From assembly GCA_031265025.1 (NCBI GenBank), contig JAISDF010000107.1:1-8597 (forward strand): DNA of 8,597 bases. Direction: 5' to 3'. Below are positions 1-4,614 of this stretch, in pieces. The notes below the pieces were generated by a model. It made no database searches, was not told the DNA's origin, and was given only the letters and a program-made list of their open reading frames with translations. A program made the position numbers and the translations under genes. The number at the start of each line of letters is the position of its first letter. Within the stretch, counting starts at the first letter, position 1. The stretch is from Spirochaetaceae bacterium. GTDB taxonomy: Bacteria > Spirochaetota > Spirochaetia > Treponematales > Breznakiellaceae.

Positions 1-482
1 AGAAAGGGATACGCGGGTTTCGTTTCCGCCAGGGTTGTTCTTTTTATATTGAAATTTTGAAAGAAGCTCCGTATAAAAAGTTCGGCCCGGGAAAGGGAAG
101 CAAGTATCCCGCTTAGGGAACTTACCGAAAAGAACAGGGAGGCCGAGGCAAAGCAGAAAAGCAGCGAGAGGGCAAAGTTCAGGCCTTCAATAAAACCCTC
201 AGGGGAAAAATACGGCGCCGTAACGTTCAGCGAGCGGAGAACCATGACAAAGAGGGCGCTTATGAGCAGCATGCGGGACCCCCGTAAAAGGTCCGCTATG
301 CCGACTCCGGCAATAAAAGCGAGGACCAGTATGAGGAGTATGCCGGGGATGAGCGCCGCGAAACCGAAGATAAAAACAGCGCTTGAAAGCGCCAGAAGGA
401 AAACCAGTTTGATGCCGGGGGAAAGCGTGTGAAGAGGCGAAGTCCTGTTCTTGTAGGAGAAGGCTCTCAGTTCCCGAGCCAT
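1..482 (-). CDS. ecfT: ECF transporter T component (BioN-like), 3' end cut off by the window edge
   Basis: This is the membrane-spanning coupling subunit of an energy-coupling-factor (ECF) transporter, which joins the ATPase dimer to the substrate-binding BioY protein in the cytoplasmic membrane. I translated the minus strand from the ATG at 482 and found 160 codons with no stop before base 1. The N-terminus MARELRAFSYKNRTSPLHTL followed by SPGIKLVFLL matches the short cytoplasmic lead and the 'H-x-L-x-P-x-x-K-L' entry into helix 1 of EcfT proteins. Hydrophobic stretches lie at about residues 25-42, 43-62, 70-83 and 101-120. The C-terminal half, with the Ala-Arg-Gly/Ser coupling motifs, lies outside the window, so integrity cannot be judged. 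The start is supported by a Shine-Dalgarno AAAGGA (489-494) six bases upstream. The gene begins 16 bases inside the ATPase gene, which suggests translational coupling. Family assignment is good; the biotin role is inferred from the adjacent bioY. Confidence 0.85.
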   Translation of the reverse strand, partial: MARELRAFSYKNRTSPLHTLSPGIKLVFLLALSSAVFIFGFAALIPGILLILVLAFIAGVGIADLLRGSRMLLISALFVMVLRSLNVTAPYFSPEGFIEGLNFALSLLFCFASASLFFSVSSLSGILASLSRAELFIRSFFQNFNIKRTTLAETKPAYPF

Positions 483-1276
483 GTGCAGTCCTTTGCCCCA
501 AGGCAGCTTCCCCGGGGATCCCTGATGCCCCACGAAGTTTCGAGCCGGTCCAGCACCGCTTCTGGTTTTCCCTGGCAGACCAGGACGCCCCGGTTCAATA
601 TAACAAGGCTTTCGGCAAAGGCCAGAACCTTTTCCAGTTCGTGGGTGAGGATGAGCACGGTGCGTCCCTTTTCTTTGAGGTCCCTGATGCTGCGAAGCGT
701 CTGGACCACGCCGGGAAAATCAAGATTGGCAAAGGGTTCATCAAGAATAACAATGCCCGCGTCCATGGCAAGAATACCCGCCACGGCAAGACGCCGCTTC
801 TCGCCGCCGGAGAGGCTCCGGGGCGCGGCGGCGGCTTTTCCCCGGAGCCCCGTGGCGTCAAGGGCCGCCTCTACCCGGCGGTCCTGTTCTTCCTTGTCAA
901 GGCCAAGATTTCCCGGACCAATGGCAATGTCTTCCCTGACGGTTTCACCGAGAAACTGGGCGTCAGGATTCTGAAACACAAGCCCGGCGAGCACTCCTTC
1001 TTTCATGAGCGATGTAAAATTCCGTTTATCTCTTTTGAGGAGTTTTCCCCGTATGCGGACTTCCCCGCCGCTTGGTTCCATGAGGCCCGCGAGTATCTGC
1101 ATCAGTACGGTTTTGCCTGAACCGTTCGCGCCGGCTATGAGCACACATTCGCCCTGTTCAATGGTAAGATCAATGCCCCTGAGGGCTTCGGTACCGTCAG
1201 GGAATACCTTGCGTATGCCTTTAAGGGAAATAAAGGGAACAGCCCCGCCGGGCTTTGGGAATGGTCCCTTATCCAT
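467..1276 (-). CDS. ecfA: ECF transporter ATPase (BioM-like)
   Basis: This 269-residue cytoplasmic ABC ATPase powers the ECF transporter. It has the full motif set in order: Walker A GANGSGKT (49-56), Q-loop VFQNPDAQF with Gln102, signature LSGGEKRR (155-162), Walker B IVILDEPF (175-182, with Asp179 and catalytic Glu180), D-loop ANLD (183-186) and switch His212. The 'FQNPDAQF' Q-loop and the short length are typical of EcfA/CbiO rather than general importers. Only one ATPase gene is seen, so it probably works as a homodimer in a dedicated BioMNY system. The shared EcfA1/EcfA2 type would have two. The start ATG at 1276 overlaps the last 8 bases of bioY and has a TAAGG (1281-1285) four bases upstream. 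The C-terminus overlaps the start of the T component. The last 20 or so residues, rich in Cys and Trp, look unconserved. The biotin substrate is inferred from the neighbour. Confidence 0.93.
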   Translation of the reverse strand: MDKGPFPKPGGAVPFISLKGIRKVFPDGTEALRGIDLTIEQGECVLIAGANGSGKTVLMQILAGLMEPSGGEVRIRGKLLKRDKRNFTSLMKEGVLAGLVFQNPDAQFLGETVREDIAIGPGNLGLDKEEQDRRVEAALDATGLRGKAAAAPRSLSGGEKRRLAVAGILAMDAGIVILDEPFANLDFPGVVQTLRSIRDLKEKGRTVLILTHELEKVLAFAESLVILNRGVLVCQGKPEAVLDRLETSWGIRDPRGSCLGAKDCTWLGN

Positions 1277-1901
1277 AAAGCCTTAGGGCCGCCATGCGCC
1301 TGAGCCTCGGCGCGACGAGCGCGGCCAGAACAGCCTTGACAATATCGCCGGGAATAAAGGGAAAAAACCCGGCTGTAAGGGCGGGAATCCAGCCCCTGCC
1401 CAGCACGCTTTTAAGCCTGAGGAGGCCGGGAATGTATATGACGAGTAAGCCCGCCGCCGCGGCAATGAGGATACAATTTTTTTTCTTTCCTTTTATATCC
1501 GCCGGGCCGGGGCTTCCGGCCAGAAGTCCCGCGAGAAAAGCGCCGGGAAGGTAGCCCAGGAGAAAGCCCCCGGACGGCCTGGCGAAAACGGCAAACCCTC
1601 CGGCCGCGCCAGAAAAGACCGGAACGCCCAGCGCGCCGGCAAGGAGAAACAGGGCGACGCTGAAAGCCCCCCAGAGCGGGCCGAGGACAAGGCCGGCCAG
1701 CACGGCGAAAAAATTCTGCGTCACGACGGGAACGGGAGAAAAGGGCAGGGGTATGGAGATAAAGGCCCCCGCCGAAGCAAGGGCGGCAAAGAGAGCGCCG
1801 TATACAAGGAAAAGTTTCCTGTCGGCCCGGTTTACGCCGTTCCGCGCCTCTTCGTCTGAAAGGTTCCCGTGCTGCCGGTCCGCTGTTTTTTTCGCAATCA
1901 T
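1269..1901 (-). CDS. bioY: BioY, biotin-binding S component of an ECF transporter
   Basis: BioY is the integral membrane protein that captures biotin with high affinity and passes it inward with the ATPase and T component. From the ATG at 1901 the product is 210 residues. The conserved early segment GAFISIPLPFSPVPVVTQNF (45-64) is diagnostic. PSGGFLLGY (109-117) and PGDIVKAVLAAL (184-195) follow. Asp186 and Lys189 in the last motif correspond to the D-x-x-K pair that contacts biotin in characterised BioY. About six hydrophobic helices fit the fold. The first 27 or so residues are a polar extension beyond the usual start. The start is uncertain: an in-frame TTG at 1940 would add 13 residues, but neither start has a strong ribosome site and the TTG sits in a TTGACA hexamer. 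A run of eight A on the coding strand (1477-1484) falls in a cytoplasmic KGKKKN loop. It is the first gene of the operon. Confidence 0.92.
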   Translation of the reverse strand: MIAKKTADRQHGNLSDEEARNGVNRADRKLFLVYGALFAALASAGAFISIPLPFSPVPVVTQNFFAVLAGLVLGPLWGAFSVALFLLAGALGVPVFSGAAGGFAVFARPSGGFLLGYLPGAFLAGLLAGSPGPADIKGKKKNCILIAAAAGLLVIYIPGLLRLKSVLGRGWIPALTAGFFPFIPGDIVKAVLAALVAPRLRRMAALRLYG

Positions 1902-1986
1902 GTACAGCTCATGCTTAACGCGAAAGGGAAATGTTGTCAATAGGAGATAATTTTTTTCACCGGAAAAATTTCAAAAAATTTCAAAA

Positions 1987-1992
1987 TATAAT
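1987..1992 (+). promoter_or_regulatory. Candidate -10 element for the histidine kinase gene, in the palindrome centre
   Basis: TATAAT, a perfect sigma-70-type -10 hexamer, sits at the centre of the palindrome. It would give a transcript start near 1999 and a leader of about 42 bases before the GTG at 2041. No good -35 hexamer lies 16-18 bases upstream, where the sequence is a run of A and T, so strength may depend on an activator or an UP-like tract. An alternative is TTGAAA (1996-2001) with TAAGAT (2019-2024) at 17 bases, but its start point would fall inside the ribosome site. Confidence 0.4.
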
Positions 1993-1993
1993 A
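1988..1993 (-). promoter_or_regulatory. Candidate -10 element for the bioY operon, overlapping the plus-strand one
   Basis: On the minus strand the same palindrome centre reads TATTAT, five of six matches to TATAAT, one base offset from the plus-strand hexamer. Transcription would start near 1981 and leave a leader of roughly 80 bases before the bioY ATG at 1901. No convincing -35 is present. A TTGACA hexamer at 1935-1940 is a perfect -35 in isolation, but its 17-base-spaced partner is only TAAGCA, and the start point would fall about four bases before the ATG. Confidence 0.3.
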
Positions 1994-2027
1994 TTTTGAA
2001 ATTGCCTTGAGTTTATACTAAGATAGT

Positions 2028-2034
2028 AGGGGAG
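2028..2034 (+). promoter_or_regulatory. Ribosome binding site that fixes a GTG start
   Basis: AGGGGAG lies six bases upstream of the GTG at 2041. It is the strongest Shine-Dalgarno in the intergenic region and supports the non-ATG start of the kinase gene. The encoded protein begins a few residues before the first membrane helix, as expected. Confidence 0.75.
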
Positions 2035-2040
2035 AGTATA

Positions 2041-4590
2041 GTGAGTCAGGCCTCTGGTGTAAGGACCGCGAACAGGTTCAGGGATAGTGTTGGTTTTTTT
2101 CTCGGTATCATTATCTGCGTGGTATTTTTGATTATGGCCGCGTCTGTGGCCGTGGTGAGCTTTCTCATGTACCGGGCCGGGTATCATGACTACAGCAACC
2201 GGTTGTGTCTGAGCGCCAATGCCCAGGCGGTGTACTATATTGACGGCGATGAAGTAGAACATTTTTTGCGAACTCAGAAAACTGATGAAGCGTACATGGT
2301 CTTTGCCGAAAAACTTGACGGACTTAAAGCGGCCATCAACGCGACGTCTTTTTATATCATGGCAAAGTCCCCGTCTCCCGGACAGCTTGTGTATATTTAC
2401 GACAGCCCGTCCGGGGCGGACGGATCGCGGGAGCATTCCCTGGGAAGGCTTGAGTCAGAGGCGAATTTTCCCGGCGCCGGTATGGCCCTTTCAGGCAGGG
2501 GCTTTGAGCGGGCTGAGTTCTATAACGGCGATACCTACGGAAAGCTTTTTTACGCCTATGCCCCTATACGGAATTCCCGGGGAACGGTTGTGGCCTTTGT
2601 GGGAACCGATATTGATCTTGGCCTCATGAATTCCCGGCTGGACCGATACGCTCTGGTTCTCTTTTTCATCGTGCTGTTCAGTTTCGCGGTTTTTATCACG
2701 GTTTTTGTTTCACTGATCAAATATACCCTCAGTTCGCCCCTGTCGCTGCTCATGAACGGCATGGACGCCCTTGCCAGGGGCGAAACCGGATTCAGCGCCC
2801 CCAAAGCCGGGTTGGGGAAGAACAGCGAACCGGCGCGGCTGGCGGGAACCATGCAGACCGTCGCCGAGAGCATTTCCGGTCTTATCGGGGATATTGAATA
2901 CATAATGGAATCGGTTCGTTCCGGCTATCTGGGAAGGCGCGCCGACAGACAAAGCTACCAGGGCGAATACTACCATATCATTACCGCGGTCAACCGCACG
3001 CTTGATGTGGTATGCAGCCACTTTGACGCTGTCTCAGGCGGCATCGCGTTTTTCGGATTGAATAAAAAGATACGCTACGGCAATCGCGGCATGACCGAAT
3101 TCCTTTCCCTTCACGGGTTTGACCCTTCGTCGGATAATTTTTTTCCCTCCCTTCTTGGCGGCGAAACGGCCCTGCTTGACAGAAAAATTTCCGATTTTCT
3201 TCTGGGGAACGAGACCGGGGTACTTATACGGGAACTGAGTTTTGAGGACAGCCAGGGGCAGATACGGCACTATACCATAAGTTTCCTCTGGGTTGACCTT
3301 AACCGTGAAACCGGGAGGGATACGGACCAGGCGTCGATAATGATGCTGATAAACGATACCACCGGCTTTGTCAACGCGAGGGAGGACGCCGAACTCGCGA
3401 GCCGCGCCAAGGGGGAGTTTCTTTCCCGCATGAGCCACGAAATCAGGACGCCCCTTAACGCCATCATAGGCATGTCCCAGATAGCCAAAAATTCCCGCAA
3501 CCTTGACAAAATACAAAACTGCCTCAGGCAGATAGAAAGTTCCTCCCGGCATCTTCTGGGCATTGTCAATGACATACTTGATTTTTCAAAAATTGAAGCC
3601 GGAAAACTGGCCCTTGAAAAAAAACTTTTTTCCCTTGCGGAAAACCTTGATTTTGTGCTTGCCATGATACGCTCCAGAGGCAGCGAAAAAAAACTGTCCA
3701 TAGAATTGCGTCTTGAGAATATACGCAATGACGGAATCATTACCGACGCCCTCCGCCTTAACCAGGTGCTGCTCAATCTTTTATCCAATGCCCTTAAATT
3801 CAGTCCCGGAGGAAAGACCATTGAGGTCAGCGTCAGGGAGCTCGACAGAACCGGGGACGAGAGCGTCTACCAGTTCAATGTAAAGGACGAGGGTATCGGC
3901 ATATCCGGCGAGGAGATAGGAAAACTCTTTAACCCCTTTGAGCAGGCCAATGTTTCTGTTACGCGGAAATACGGCGGAACAGGCCTTGGGCTTTCAATCT
4001 CGAAAAACATTGTGGAAATGATGGGCGGCAGGTTATGGGTGAAAAGCGAAGAAGGCAAGGGCAGCGTGTTTTCCTTTACCATAAAGGTACAATCACAGCC
4101 CGGCGCCGAAGCCGGGTCAGGCCGGGCGGCGCTGACAAGCCGCCCCGACAGGAAATACGATTTTCACGGCAGGCGCATACTCATAGTCGACGACGTGGAA
4201 ATCAACAGGGACATTCTTACCGGGCTTCTTGACGATACAGGCATAGAAATGGAATACGCGGAAAACGGCCGCGAAGCCCTGGACAAGTACCGCTCACAAA
4301 ACGCGGGGTATTACAATCTGATACTTATGGACATGCAGATGCCGGTCATGGACGGCTGCGAAGCCACCCGTGAAATACGCGAATTTGAAAAGACCAGACC
4401 CGGCGCTGATGACAGCGGCCAAACGGAGACGCCGCTGTCAGGCCGGGACCAAGTCCCTGTCATCGCCATGACGGCTAATGTGCTTAAAGAGGATATACAG
4501 CGGGCCCTTGATTCCGGCATGAACGGCCATTTGGGAAAACCCGTGGATGTCGAGGCCCTCCTCGCCCTGCTGGAAAGCCGCTTCGGTTAG
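2041..4590 (+). CDS. Membrane-bound hybrid sensor histidine kinase (Cache-like, HAMP-like, PAS-like, HisKA, HATPase, REC)
   Basis: This 849-residue inner-membrane kinase autophosphorylates on a histidine and passes phosphate to its own receiver. In order: helix 1 (about 17-44); an extracytoplasmic sensor (45-202) ending in YGKLFYAYAPIRNSRGTVVA and a GTDID motif typical of Cache-like domains; helix 2 (203-226); a HAMP-like linker with a second HAMP-like unit near 283-327 (GEYYHIITAVNRTLD); a PAS-like domain (about 325-445); HisKA with the H-box SHEIRTPLNA (His466); HATPase with Asn583, DEGIG (616-620), NPFEQ (631-635) and GGTGLGLS (645-652); and a receiver (712-845) with Asp717/Asp718, phospho-acceptor Asp764, Thr811 and Lys833. 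All key residues are present, so it should be active. There is no HPt domain or separate regulator nearby, so the downstream phosphotransfer partner is encoded elsewhere. The receiver has an unusually long loop (about 781-804) before beta strand 4. The ligand is unknown. Confidence 0.95.
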   Translation: MSQASGVRTANRFRDSVGFFLGIIICVVFLIMAASVAVVSFLMYRAGYHDYSNRLCLSANAQAVYYIDGDEVEHFLRTQKTDEAYMVFAEKLDGLKAAINATSFYIMAKSPSPGQLVYIYDSPSGADGSREHSLGRLESEANFPGAGMALSGRGFERAEFYNGDTYGKLFYAYAPIRNSRGTVVAFVGTDIDLGLMNSRLDRYALVLFFIVLFSFAVFITVFVSLIKYTLSSPLSLLMNGMDALARGETGFSAPKAGLGKNSEPARLAGTMQTVAESISGLIGDIEYIMESVRSGYLGRRADRQSYQGEYYHIITAVNRTLDVVCSHFDAVSGGIAFFGLNKKIRYGNRGMTEFLSLHGFDPSSDNFFPSLLGGETALLDRKISDFLLGNETGVLIRELSFEDSQGQIRHYTISFLWVDLNRETGRDTDQASIMMLINDTTGFVNAREDAELASRAKGEFLSRMSHEIRTPLNAIIGMSQIAKNSRNLDKIQNCLRQIESSSRHLLGIVNDILDFSKIEAGKLALEKKLFSLAENLDFVLAMIRSRGSEKKLSIELRLENIRNDGIITDALRLNQVLLNLLSNALKFSPGGKTIEVSVRELDRTGDESVYQFNVKDEGIGISGEEIGKLFNPFEQANVSVTRKYGGTGLGLSISKNIVEMMGGRLWVKSEEGKGSVFSFTIKVQSQPGAEAGSGRAALTSRPDRKYDFHGRRILIVDDVEINRDILTGLLDDTGIEMEYAENGREALDKYRSQNAGYYNLILMDMQMPVMDGCEATREIREFEKTRPGADDSGQTETPLSGRDQVPVIAMTANVLKEDIQRALDSGMNGHLGKPVDVEALLALLESRFG
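4410..4440. repeat. Inverted repeat in the receiver loop of the kinase gene
   Basis: TGACAGCGGC (4410-4419) and its exact complement GCCGCTGTCA (4431-4440) enclose an 11-base loop. CCCGG (4399-4403) and CCGGG (4443-4447) extend it imperfectly. It lies within the coding region for a non-conserved loop, has no T-tract after it, and is therefore not a terminator. It could fold in the mRNA or be a remnant of a short GC-rich insertion. Confidence 0.5.
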
Positions 4591-4614
4591 CAGCTTGCAC
4601 ATTGCACAGGAGCC

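Larger units (their letters stand above)
1967..2003. promoter_or_regulatory. Palindromic operator-like element between bioY and the kinase gene
   Basis: Bases 1977-2003 form a perfect inverted repeat: a 13-base arm beginning AATTTCAAAA, one central base at 1990, and the complementary arm. A further copy of the half-site AATTTCAAAA lies directly in front, at 1967-1976, exactly ten bases (about one helical turn) from the next. Arms this long and AT-rich, placed between divergent genes, suggest a dimeric repressor site, with the extra half-site allowing side-by-side binding. There is no G+C-rich stem, so it is not a terminator. It does not resemble the TTGTAAACC-type BirA, BioR or BioQ sites I know, so the regulator is unknown. 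Confidence 0.55.

Noticed and set aside
41..64. TTGAAATTTTGAAA near the left edge resembles the intergenic half-sites
   Set aside because: It is within the T-component coding region (Phe-Gln-Asn-Phe-Asn-Ile-Lys), lacks the inverted partner, and such AT words are expected by chance.
199..501. A 100-codon minus-strand frame overlapping the T component
   Set aside because: The neighbouring minus frame starting at 482 has a ribosome site and an EcfT-like hydrophobic sequence; this frame gives a Pro/His/Arg-rich shadow.
429..974. A 181-codon open frame on the plus strand opposite the ECF ATPase
   Set aside because: It lies wholly antisense to a gene with intact Walker, Q-loop and signature motifs, is rich in Ser/Arg, and looks like no known protein.
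1935..1940. TTGACA as the -35 of the bioY promoter
   Set aside because: The partner -10 at 17 bases is only TAAGCA, and the start point would lie about four bases before the ATG with no later in-frame start; it may be chance, though it cannot be fully excluded.
4570..4600. Small CCG-CTT-CGG hairpin at the end of the kinase gene as a terminator
   Set aside because: Only three strong pairs and no following T-run.
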